Below are positions 13,142 to 23,345 of a stretch of 64,000 nt of DNA, piece by piece. The stretch covers positions 256,756 to 320,755 of the forward strand of contig JACDOX010000327.1 in the NCBI GenBank assembly GCA_014549065.1, in the 5' to 3' direction. Position 1 is the first letter of the stretch. Each line of letters begins with the position of its first letter. The notes under the pieces are model-generated. The model saw only the letters and a program-made list of their open reading frames with translations. It searched no databases and had not been told where the DNA came from. Position numbers and translations under genes: made by a program. The stretch is from Cardinalis cardinalis (lineage: Eukaryota > Chordata > Aves > Passeriformes > Cardinalidae).

Positions 13142-13165
13142 ATTCCCCATGTGCCCATGGGGAAT
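13142..13165. repeat. Perfect 10-bp hairpin, 4-nt loop
   Basis: The arm attccccatg (13,142-13,151) and its reverse complement (13,156-13,165) are separated by tgcc. Confidence 0.9.
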
Positions 13166-13661
13166 GGCGAACCATCAGTGTTAGCACATGTACTATATGG
13201 GAACAGGGACTGTGCACTAACACCAAAGCCCTGACACTNGTCTGGATTCAGAATAGCGTTTGTCATTTTGAAATCCATCCTGATGAAGCTCATGAATGTG
13301 TACTTTAATATACTGGAAAACTATGTGCTTATATGAGAACAATTTGTGGCTTCATATTTGTAGAGAACCTTATTGTAGATACAGATAATTACTCTAATGT
13401 TTGTGTTCCCAATTTCATCAAAATCAATGGGTGGGATTTCAACTATTCAGTTCCTGCCACATTATTATCAGCTATTGCAGTATAGTTATATGCTGATTCA
13501 AGATCTACTGCCCACCCCTGTTGGGATGAATCTCACTTGAGTAAGAAAATTATTATAGCAGGATGATCTGCAACAACTGCTGAAACAAGTTCAGAAGAAT
13601 GGATAAAATACTTTGATTACTGTCCATCGTGATGTGGAAAGCACNCAAGGGTTGGAACAAG

Positions 13662-13701
13662 TGAAAAGTGTCCTACCACAGGGGTGGTAGGACACTTTTC
13701 A
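13662..13701. repeat. Perfect 18-bp hairpin, 4-nt loop
   Basis: The arm tgaaaagtgtcctaccac (13,662-13,679) and its exact reverse complement (13,684-13,701) are separated by aggg. It is too short for a typical pre-miRNA. Confidence 0.95.
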
Positions 13702-15335
13702 GATGGTCACTAACCATCACTACAGGGAGTTTAAATGAGATGTCTTACCNTGTTGTTCTCCTAATACTAACCCTATTATGCTTTGTCTTAATTGTAGCAC
13801 TATGCATTTGTATTTGGGAAATTATGAAGCAATTGATTTACCTGTCAGCCCCATGATTCCTTTCAGGAAAATATGTGACAGTTCCAAAGTGAGACTTATG
13901 ATATGNATAAGAAGCATCAGAAGTACGTAAGTGGGGAACTGATGAATAACAGGAACAAAGTTCCAAATAATAAGACAGAGAACAAAGCAATTAAGAAATG
14001 GGAGCAACAGCTGCAGGAATGTAGAAAACAGAAAATTGATGTCCTACATCCTTGAAGGGGAGGGAACAAAAAGATCACACCCTTTTTATTCAGGACCTTA
14101 TATGATGGGCCAACAAGCCCCCAGGTCTGACTGCTTCTATGGTGAGAACTTGCCCTTGCCATGAACTTTCCTCATTAGATTATAGTTATAATAGTAAAAG
14201 TCAAATCTCTAGCTCAGCCCCCTCAGCCCACCAAGAGCCCACTGCTCACTGAGCACATACCGCAACTTCTTGGGCACTATACCTTGAGACTGAAACAGAG
14301 AGAAGCTAACAGCAACTTAAACGTGGAGTGAAGTAAGATCTGCTTGGCCTGAGACTGTAACCTACAGGAGTACCTGCCTTGGTCTGTCATGGTTGCTCTG
14401 ACAATTCACCACCCAGCACCCCTTTCTGCACACAACTGTAAACAGATCAAAAACCTCCACTCTCNGTGGGGATCAATTTCTTGCACACCAAAAGGGTCAA
14501 AGAATCAGTTTTGGGACAATATTCTTCTGCAATCACTAACTTTAAAAAAAAAAAAAAGTCAAATTCTGAGTCAGTGCAGCTCCACAACCACCTCCCAACA
14601 GCAGGACAGTATTATCCCCCGGCTCTATTGTCCCTGCTGACACTGCAAGCAGGTAATGGCTCAAGGACATTGCCTGGACTGGGATTTACACTTGTTCCTC
14701 CCTATTTTTAAGCTTGACCCTTCATGATCNTACTACTGCCAGGCAGCGCTAACTCTCATACACCATTCTACCAAGTCCAAACTCCAGTCATAGCATTCTC
14801 TGCACCTTGGCTCCTCCCTGCTACCTGCCCTCCTATGCCAAGGGTTCAGCTCCAAGTCAGGTAATTCTTNCATTTATCCACCCCAGACCCAAACAGGTTC
14901 AAACAGACTGTTTCCATTCAGTTCTTCCTGCTTGCTGGATCTCTGCAGAGGAGCTGGGTTTCTTACAGAAAGAAATGCAAACAAAAAATACTTCTTTCAT
15001 TGCACAGAAATCCTTCACAGGACTTTGTGAATTACTTATCATGCAGNAAGCTTCAGGCCTGCATTCAGCATGGAAAACCTCAGGCTCAACTGAAAGAAGT
15101 GTCTTTCAGTCATGCTTTCTTAGAATCAAGTTCACATCAGCTTTGCTACCATTAAACTAAAAAAACCCCAAAACAATAGGGCTGACAGTTCCCATTCCTT
15201 CACTCAAAACTCACACAGTAAGTGAAACTTAGACTTTTTGGCATTGAGTAATTACTACATACNAGAAACACCAGGTTAGACAGAAGCCATGATATTGTAA
15301 TAAATCCTGAGTACATTTAGTAACTCTTCTCATAT

Positions 15336-15341
15336 TTTATT
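15336..15341 (-). terminator. Candidate DAPL1 polyadenylation signal AATAAA
   Basis: Minus-strand AATAAA about 125 bp downstream of the DAPL1 stop; implies a short 3' UTR ending near 15,310-15,325. Confidence 0.55.
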
Positions 15342-15465
15342 ATCAGTAACAGAAANACAGCAAGATACAAGGCACAGAGCTTTTGAGCACTTCGCCACAG
15401 TGTGCTAAGTGCTATATAGAATAGAAACTCACTTCTAAGTAAACATAAGTGTTTTAACGATTATC

Positions 15466-15585
15466 TTAACATTTCCGTGGCTGTTGAATAATGTAAATTC
15501 TTTTAGGCAGTATGAACTTCTCCAAGGTAGGNTGTGGCTTTTGGTGAGCCACTTGTAATGTTGCTGCATGGATTTTGTGGCTCAT
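15466..15585 (-). CDS. DAPL1: DAPL1 coding exon 4, C-terminus
   Basis: 120 bp of coding sequence, acceptor GTTACAG, TAA stop at 15,468-15,466. Encodes MSHKIHAATLQVAHQKP, then PTLEKFILPKRIYIIQQPRK and C. One residue is uncertain because of an N at 15,532. The C-terminal QQPRK is shared with DAP1. Confidence 0.97.
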   Translation of the reverse strand: MSHKIHAATLQVAHQKPXPTLEKFILPKRIYIIQQPRKC

Positions 15586-18500
15586 CTGTAACATTAAAGG
15601 GGGGGAGAAAAAAGATGTGATAGAATACAGATTTTCAGCTATTCTCTTTCTAAATTTTATCCTATTAAAGTAGTTTAAAAGGAGCAGTAAAACCTAAACC
15701 GACAAAAAGTTCAAGTGATCATTACACAGAACTCATGGTAACTCGGTATATTTAGTTATAATTTCTGTTTTCAAAGTGATACTAGTCTGATTACCTTTAG
15801 GCAATTTTTGATTTTTTTTTTTCTTCCCTTGTTTAGTAGCTCATAGAATAAGCTTCCAAGATAAAGAAAACACAGCAAATAATCAGTATGTCAGAGTTAG
15901 CAGTAAGTTGAATCAAATTCTTATTTTCCCAGGTTCAAAATCATAATTATTACAGTAACTAACTATCACATTCTAAAGTAGCAAGGAAGTTTCATACACA
16001 AGATTGTGGAAACCGGGAAGAGAGGGAAATGGTGGGTCAGAACAAAGGGGATGAGGACAGGTGGAAGAGAAGGAGGATGAGTTGTATNTGTTCTTCATTA
16101 AAAAGTCTAAACAAAAATTCAAGATTTGCAGGCTAAATCTATAAATACAACTGTTGATAAAAGGCTTGTGTTGAAATTATGCAACTGATGTTTTACTGAG
16201 CTCTAGGGATGAGGAACTCCTGTATGCTTCAGAGTCTGAAGATTGCAAGTGTGTAACAAAGAGATGATAGCTGTCAGATCTTCAGATTACTACGCAAACC
16301 AAAGAGCTGCTTGTGAAATCAGCTCTTCCAAAGGGCAGGTGTAAGTCTGCACCAACAGCCTAATAAGACACAGGACAGGAGCTGTAAGCATGTGATAAAC
16401 AGAAGGGTCCATTAGCAGCTGTGGGATACAAGATTTTACAGGATCCCATAGTATTCCTAAGGGAGAAGTCAAAAGGCGCTTGACTGAGTGATTTCAGGCC
16501 TCAGATGAAACAGCAAGATGAGGGGCAGCAGTAGGACATGCTGTGGCTGTTGTCTCGGGGATCATTCCCAGAGCAGAACACTGGATCACCACCCTGGTGT
16601 CCCCTGCACCTGCCAGTCATGCCACCTACCTCCTTCAAGCAGCTCTGTATTTCTGCTGGACCCTTATAGAAGTCAAAGTGATTTCCACGGTGGGATAAAG
16701 CACTGAAGACAAGGTTTTGCTCTGCACTGTAATCCCAGTTTGGCCAGACACTTAGATGCCACTAGTAATTTTTCCCCATATTTCACTAGAGCTAGTGTAC
16801 TATGCCACTTTACAAGCAGGACACACCTCGCTGCCTGGCTGTGCTTCTCTGCACAACTAGCCAGGGCATGTTGCAGTAACCAGGAGTGGAATCACAGTAA
16901 GGANAGAAGCCCAGGTACTTTTTAGCCATCTAGCAGCTCAGCCACACAACCACTACAGAAAGAGGTTATGCCAAGAACATTTAGTGCCAGATGAAACACC
17001 TGCAACTGCCAGACACAGTTTAAGGAAATTTCACTTTTTAACATTTTTTTCCTGTTTAGATTTAGAAAGAAACCCTGACTTTGCTTTCAGACTTACTTTG
17101 TTCAGTGCTTCTGCTACCAAGACACTCATGTTCTGAGGTTTTGCAAAACTGACAATAGCACTGTAAAGCAGAAGAAAAAATATTTAGCATTTCCATCTCA
17201 CAAAAATACACAAGCATTTGTCACTTTCATTTTCCAGACTTAATACAAAACATTTTGCAATATAAATTTAGGATTTGGAGCTAAATCTTTTCATCACATT
17301 AAAAACTATGTCATATCAAAAAAGGCATGCTGTTTCAGAATGGAANAGCAGAAAATCTATGACAGGCTCATATTTTTATTCAGATATACAAGAAACTGTA
17401 TATGAAATATCCTTGAATATCTCAAAAAGAAATTTTTTTGTACACTGTGAAATAAATTCTCAGAAGCTGAGCAGTTATATCCTAATCTACAAAACATTTT
17501 CTTGATTCCAATCTAGACCCATGAAAAAAATTTACCCTCTTCTTTTGGAGAGTGTTTCTTTTCACAGCAACTATTTGTCAAGCAAGAACTTTTTTTTCAC
17601 AAGATTACCCTANTAACTTCTCCATATTCCAATGAATAACACCATGTTACCAATATTCCACAAATAAACAAATCTGTGGATATGAAACTATTTACTTCAG
17701 CAACAGGAAGAACTTCAGATGGCACATTCTTCTGATGATACCATTATNTCCACTGACACATCTGTAGCTTAAAATGGAGTAGGGAAAAATCATATAAACC
17801 CCAAATATCATAAATGTGACTATTGAAAAAGCAGATATTGCTTAAGTTAATGATTCTGTGGATTAGGCAAGACNTTTCCTATTGACATTTCTATTTAGCA
17901 ATTGACAGTCTGCTACACTGACAAATATGTTATTTAAGATCTGTTTATACCATTAGGTAACTATGACTATGGAGAAGACAGCTGCAAAATTACCCCCAGA
18001 TAATTGGCAACAAGTGAAAATAAAAAGCTTCTAATCCCAGAAGAAAACAACAAAAAACCCCAAAAATTTCAGGAACATCACAAGTCATTTGAATTTTACT
18101 GTCATATAATTATATTGGTTAACTTAACTTTTTGTTAAGTGACATTTAAGAAAAGTACAGGTATTTAGGAAAAATGTTCAGTCTTTGAAAAANTTGCAAG
18201 AAAATACTTGTTTTAATGACCACATCAACTGGCGGCTGTTATTTTATTCAAAATAGAAGTATGCCTTCATTTTTAGGGCAAAACAGCTTGGTTAACCTTA
18301 TAAAGTAGCAAACAGCAAAAGCCAAATTAGATTTTAGATTGAAATAGGGGGTATAGCCTATACAGGAGATAAGACTCTTCCTCGGGGGAGTTGATGTGGG
18401 TTTAATTTCCTTGAGAATGTGGACAGCCTAAAGCTCATTCCTATTTCACTGGAAACTGTTTGACCATTCCTTTATTAGGCACAGGTACGTAATACATTGT

Positions 18501-21500
18501 TTTAGTTTCTGCTCCATAAAACATGACAATAGAGATGAGATTCAGCCTTTGCCTTTCATTGCAAGGCACTGTCCTTGGGTTTTGAAGTTGTTGAAATTTT
18601 TATAAATTTGACTTATTTATAAGTCAATACTTATTCCAATATCAGTATTATTTTATCTACAAATTGCACAAGATAATTTAAGAATTAAACTCTTGCAGAA
18701 TAAGAGTTTTCTTTGTTTTCAAGGATCATTACCTATGAACTTGAACTACAGGGCAGGGGAGAACAGGCCCTGCATTGTAATACCTTGACTTTTCTTTTCC
18801 CGGAAGTTTGGCATTTTTCTCAACAGGTCCATTTTCTTGCTTTTTAGACACTCTCATTCCTCCAGCTTTAACTGCAAGAAGAAAGTGAAATGTAAGTAAA
18901 AATACCTACAGAACTACANACCACATTACACACACAAGAAGAGAATACTTTTACCCAGGATAACCATTAACCAGAAATCATCTTTCAGTATTTAGCTCCA
19001 TGCTTTACTTGTACACACACATACACAGGAGTAGCCAAAGACTTCAATATTCTGTGTCACAACAGACTCAAATCAACTTCCAGATACCATAAATGAGGAA
19101 ATCAAGAGTGGTTTCAGGCACCACTAACTATATTAAACCTTAACACCTTGCTATGTTAATATCCATTCTTCCCCAGAAGCTATTACATCTCTGATTTGTA
19201 TTTTAAAAACAAAAAAGAAAACCGAACACCATCTGAACACTTTCAGGTTTTTGAACAATGTCACTAACAGCAATAAGGGCTTCATGATCAGTTCAGGATA
19301 TCCCAGAATAAATTTAATAATGCACATAAGAACCAGATGTATACTCATCTTGTACTTGTGTTCCAACATGTTTAATTATATTTCATTAACGTATCTGCCA
19401 ATCACAAAACCAATTAGTACTCATTAAGCTACAGGCGACCTAACAACAACAATTTAAGTTCTGAGGCATATCTGAAAATTGAATTCTGAACAAAGAACAC
19501 AAAGTTATCTAAAACATTCTCTTGAAAGAAATACTTTCTCCCTCTTCAGGAGAGCATTTTAAGTTTTAAAACTGTAAGTAAGAAAGNACAGCCTTAGTGT
19601 TCTTTTCTCATCCTATTTAGCAGGTTGCTTCACCTCTCAGCAAGACTCCTGTTCTGATCGTGAACAATCAAGGCTAGAGTTTTAATTTAAGGGAAGGAGA
19701 GAATAGGGAAAAGTTTCTAGAATTACTCAACTAGCTCGCATGAGAAATGCATTTGTATCCATCTGTAACTAATGCCCATTTTCTACCAAATCTGACTCCT
19801 GACCATGTATTTCCTGGTTGCAGGNTTAATTTTAGAAACAAAAGTTCTCCCTCAGTCATGTCCAAGGCAGCTTTATAAGATCAGAGTTATCCTATAGCTA
19901 GACTTGGCTTTTCTTCTCTTCCTAAAATGACATACATACAGTTAATTATACTGCTGCATACGCAGCAAATTCTTTGCCCGGCCATCTTACAGCTGCAAAT
20001 ACACTGGAGACCTAGACTGAANCTAGTCCTTCTGGCAGCCTAACTGCAAAATTAAAAGTATCTGAAATGGAAGTTTCAACCGTTTGTTTCCAAGTATCTA
20101 CCAGCAAAGAGAACGGAGACTCTAAATACCCTCAGCTCACAAGGTGTGAAACTCTTCCTTNTCTTTGAGGCATCTTCAAACTAAAAATGACAAAGCCTGT
20201 TAAAAAAAACCCAAACCAAACAACCACAAACCAAATATCAACAACAAACCAGACCACACACAAAAAAAAAAAGCCCTGGCATCTTTCAAGATCTCAGAGA
20301 TCTTCTCAACATAATTTCTCTTTATAAAAATTCATCCAGAACACAACACAGGTTATCCCAAGTGTTCTCCCACACATTGATAGGCTCTTGTCTTTTTAGG
20401 AACCAGTCAAACCCCAAACAGGAAAACCACTAAAATTTTGGAATTAGGTAAAAAAAAAAAAGGTAACTGAACCTAAACCTGCAGCTTTTGGGTTGGGACN
20501 TTCCCTCACATGCAGGATTGGCAATTTCTAGATACAAGCACTGTTTTTAGTTTTAATTTAGCAGGGCAAGGAGATCCAGACAGAAGCAGATATTTTAACA
20601 CTATGAGGTTTTACACAAAGCACAAGGGGAGCTAGACAAGGAGGAGAGAAATACCCAACGTGGGAAGAGATACTGAAACATGGACAGTCTGGAATTGTGT
20701 CTATTACCACTAGGCCCACAAAACAATGTTATCTGTAGTGATTAAACATAACCCATGTTCCTTTCCATCCCTGCACTGACTTGAAACTAGCCACTAGGAA
20801 CAGCTGTCCCACCTGCTCACACACATCCACGGTGAGGGAAGAGTTAAACATAGATGCATCTGGGATGCACCACAAAGCTGTTTCGTAATTTGCTTTCCAA
20901 AGCAATGGAGAGGTATGGCAACCTTTTAATACAGAGTTCAATTTTGTGATTTTTATAAGTGACCTGTTAGCATGTAATCTAGCAGTTAAGTGAAAAAATC
21001 TTTACTAATTTCCATTTTTAAAAGACCATGCATTTTTAAAATAAAACAAGAAAGTAAGGAGTTGCACTCCTTTTTATGCTCCCCTCTCAAAAAATAAAAA
21101 CAAAAAACAAACAACTAACCAACAACAACAGCAACAAAACAACATAAAAATAAAGCCAAGTGAAAACAAAAGCTTGGCTGAATACTGGTCAGAATAAACC
21201 ACTTTGCTACCTCCACCCCTCGGCCAAGCTGGTCCCCACTACAGTCACACATAAGCTTCACCAAGACTTACTTGGAGACTTGCAAGTCTACAAGTTGCAG
21301 AATACTATCATGCAAGTTCAGAAAGACCAGTACCTGCTCCAGGTCAAAGCCCCTTTCAGGTACAGCTCAACTGTCCCTGCCACACACACAAAAGTCCAGG
21401 AATGGACTAGAGACAAGATGAAAAATTTATTTACATCTCAAACTCATGTAAAAGTATGCTAAAAAAACCTCCAAACAAAAATATTTCCAAGAAAACAAAA

Positions 21501-22319
21501 CTGTTCTATGGGGTACAGGGAGACAGGCAAGTATGNGCTCCTCAGGCACTAACTGCTCCTAATAAACCGAGGGGAAGTCCCAACTAGTTTAAAGCCCTGT
21601 AGTGACGGTTCCTCAAGTATCAAAGGCTGAGCCTGCAGTGACTATCTCCCAGCTCCAAAGGCTGAGCCTGCAGCATCTCTGCGTGTGCCCCAGAACAGGC
21701 ACACAGGGACACAGCTCAGTCACCGGTGTGTTCGAGAGACAGCTCCGCACAGCTCCTGGGATGGCCCAGGAGCTGCTCACATTGTATGCATTTACACGCT
21801 CCCCTAACAAACACGGGCGCTACTACACTCGCCACTACGTCCTTAAAATCGCGGTACTACATCCTTAGAGCCGCCACAGAGGCAGAGCGGCGGCTGGAAT
21901 AGCAGGCTAGCAGGCTCGAAGGCTTCCTCACAGAGAGATCTATCTCTGGGGGCGGGCGGGGGGGCTTGGTGGAGGGGAAGTAAATTCTTCGCCTTACTAC
22001 AGGAGGCGGGGGATAGGGGTGCAACATTAAACACGGACACCCATTTCTCTCGCTNTATCTCAATACGCCCGATCACCGAGCGGCGCCAGCCGCACACCCG
22101 CCGACCGAGCGCACCCGTGATAGGGCGGTGCGGGACCTGCTGGGAAGAGCGGGCCGCACACCATAGACTCGCCTCCCCAATTCTCGGTCCTCTCCGCGGA
22201 GCAGCTGCATCTGTGTGGGACGGTGCGGCGGCAGAGCCCCNCACACCGCGCCCGGAGCGGCCCCGGCCCCTACCTGCGGGAGGGCGGCGGCCCGGCGGGA
22301 CACTCTTCCTCAGCGCCAT
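15466..22319 (-). CDS. DAPL1: DAPL1 (death-associated protein-like 1), complete, 4 coding exons
   Basis: Four minus-strand exons (46, 88, 64 and 120 bp) splice in frame to a 105-residue protein; human DAPL1 has 107. Features: PPAVKAGGMRVSKKQ at residues 13-27, the DAP-family signature; SAIVSFAKPQNMSVLVAEAL at 45-64; VAHQKP in the last exon; C-terminal KRIYIIQQPRKC. No signal peptide or membrane segment is seen. The family comprises small, disordered cytoplasmic proteins. DAPL1 is linked to epithelial and retinal pigment epithelium differentiation, and the related Dap1b/Dapl1 occupies the polypeptide exit tunnel of dormant egg ribosomes in fish and frog. The start ATG at 22,319 lies in GCCATGG context in a CpG island. 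Position downstream of PKP4 in the same orientation matches human. Confidence 0.96.
15586..17096 (-). other. DAPL1 intron 3
   Basis: GT...AG intron between coding exons 3 and 4. No further feature recognised. Confidence 0.9.
17097..17160 (-). CDS. DAPL1: DAPL1 coding exon 3
   Basis: 64 bp, acceptor TTTACAG, donor AAA|GTAAGT. Encodes AIVSFAKPQNMSVLVAEALN and K, collinear with human SAIANVAKIQTLDALNDAL. Confidence 0.96.
17161..18783 (-). other. DAPL1 intron 2
   Basis: GT...AG intron. AT-rich, no recognised element. Confidence 0.9.
18784..18871 (-). CDS. DAPL1: DAPL1 coding exon 2
   Basis: 88 bp, acceptor CTTGCAG, donor AAG|GTATTA. Encodes KAGGMRVSKKQENGPVEKNA and KLPGKEKS, the most conserved DAP-family segment. 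Confidence 0.97.
20200..20275. repeat. A/C-rich low-complexity tract
   Basis: Degenerate AAACC/CAAACAACC sequence in DAPL1 intron 1, ending in a run of A. Confidence 0.8.
21085..21160. repeat. A/C-rich low-complexity tract
   Basis: AAACAAACAACTAACCAACAACAAC-like sequence in DAPL1 intron 1. Confidence 0.8.
21621..21673. repeat. 18-bp direct repeat with 35-bp period
   Basis: caaaggctgagcctgcag occurs at 21,621-21,638 and 21,656-21,673, about 0.6 kb downstream of DAPL1 coding exon 1, inside intron 1. Confidence 0.9.
22274..22319 (-). CDS. DAPL1: DAPL1 coding exon 1
   Basis: Encodes MALRKSVPPGRRPPA plus one base, donor GCAG|GTAGGG. Human exon 1 reads MANEVQDLLSPRKGGHPPA, so only the PPA end is shared and this N-terminus is shorter and GC-biased. 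An in-frame ATG 36 nt upstream (22,355) would add 12 residues but has a poorer family match. Confidence 0.88.
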
Positions 22320-22439
22320 GGCGGAACCGGGAGCGCCGGGAACCAAGCGGGGCAAGCCAGGGCAGGACCACGGAACCGCGCAGGAAACCGCGCACCGACC
22401 CGAGCGGCAGCGCCTTCGCCGGTTCGGAGCGCTTGGGGC

Positions 22440-22665
22440 GGGGTGGGGCGGGGTGTTGAGAGCGGGGAGCGGTGTGAGGGGCGGTACGAAGCCGATAGTG
22501 AGGGGCGGGAAGTGGTCTGAAGGGAGGTGTGAGAGGCGGAGCGGTGTGAGGGCAGGTGAGAGGGGCAGGGAGCGGCGTGAGGGGCGGTGAGAGAGGCGGG
22601 GAGCGGCGTGAGGGAGAGGCGTGAGATAGCGGCGTGAGAGGCGGGGAGCGCTGTGAGGGGCGGGA
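22440..22665. repeat. GC-rich minisatellite upstream of DAPL1
   Basis: Imperfect tandem units around gaggcggggagcggcgtgag recur several times (for example near 22,567, 22,592 and 22,637), with shorter gtgaggggcgg spacers. It occupies the expected DAPL1 core promoter or 5' flank. Confidence 0.75.
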
Positions 22666-23044
22666 CTTTTAAAAACATTGCTAAAGAATTGAAGAACTTG
22701 ATTACTGAGGTAAATCTTACCCTCCTCAATCAGTAGTATCTGCTTGAGACAAGCAAAACATTGTCATTCATATGCCCTCTTTTAAAAAATCCATGACCTT
22801 AACAAACATTGACGTTTTACACAATATATTAGAAACACAAANCCAGAAAGTAGATACAGCTAATTTGGAATTATTTACTGTATAAACTCCTCAACATTTT
22901 CATTTTCGGTATTTAAAATGACAAAAAAAAAAAAAAGAAGGAATTGTCTTTTAATGTTTACCATCTATGTTGTAAATTATACTGCGGATGAAGAAATCTT
23001 CATCACAAAAGTTGTCAGTTTGTTGAAGCTGTCAGTGGCTGTAA

Positions 23045-23345
23045 GATTGTGTTACTATACCGGTACCGCCGGCTCTCCAGAAGGATGTGGCGGGTGCCGG
23101 GCNGGTGTGAGGCAGCAGGTGCATCCCACGGCGTTCTACGCGTTCCGAAGGGATGTGGTCGCCCCGGGGAGGGAGACTGGGGCAGCGCCCGAGCGCTGCC
23201 GGCAGCGGCTCTTGCACCGGCGCTTCTGCTGCGCTCGGCTTTGCAGCGCTCGGCGGCTGCAGGAGGCGGCTGCGGGCGCGCTGCTCACGGCGCCCGCCGA
23301 GGGAGGGCGGCTCTGCCCGTACTGCCGTGGGCTGGGCTGATCTGC
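23045..23345. other. Isolated GC-rich block of unknown role
   Basis: About 300 bp of CpG-rich DNA with sharp edges, 0.7 kb upstream of the DAPL1 start and flanked by AT-rich sequence. It holds overlapping open frames on both strands, but none resembles a known protein and all are explained by GC content. It could be an upstream DAPL1 promoter or first exon, or a non-coding RNA promoter. Confidence 0.45.

Larger units (their letters stand above)
9348..15335. other. Region downstream of DAPL1, non-coding
   Basis: Mostly AT-rich sequence with a GC-richer patch at about 11,000-11,330. No exon with flanking splice sites was recognised. It contains three foldback hairpins and one N gap. Confidence 0.6.
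18872..22273 (-). other. DAPL1 intron 1
   Basis: GT...AG intron. Contains two A/C-rich tracts and an 18-bp direct repeat. Its 5' end lies in the CpG island. Confidence 0.9.
21880..22680 (-). promoter_or_regulatory. CpG-island promoter of DAPL1
   Basis: Dense CpG and GC-box-like runs (for example ggggcggggtggggcggg at about 22,436-22,453) surround the DAPL1 start codon, with AT-rich DNA on both sides. The upstream half is built of a GC-rich minisatellite. No TATA box is evident. Confidence 0.75.

Noticed and set aside
13662..13701. microRNA precursor
   Set aside because: The stem of 18 bp with a 4-nt loop is too short to yield a 22-nt duplex, and the flanks do not extend the pairing.
22117..22590. 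157-codon plus-strand open frame across the DAPL1 start
   Set aside because: Antisense to DAPL1 exon 1 and through the minisatellite; repetitive composition, no homology recognised.
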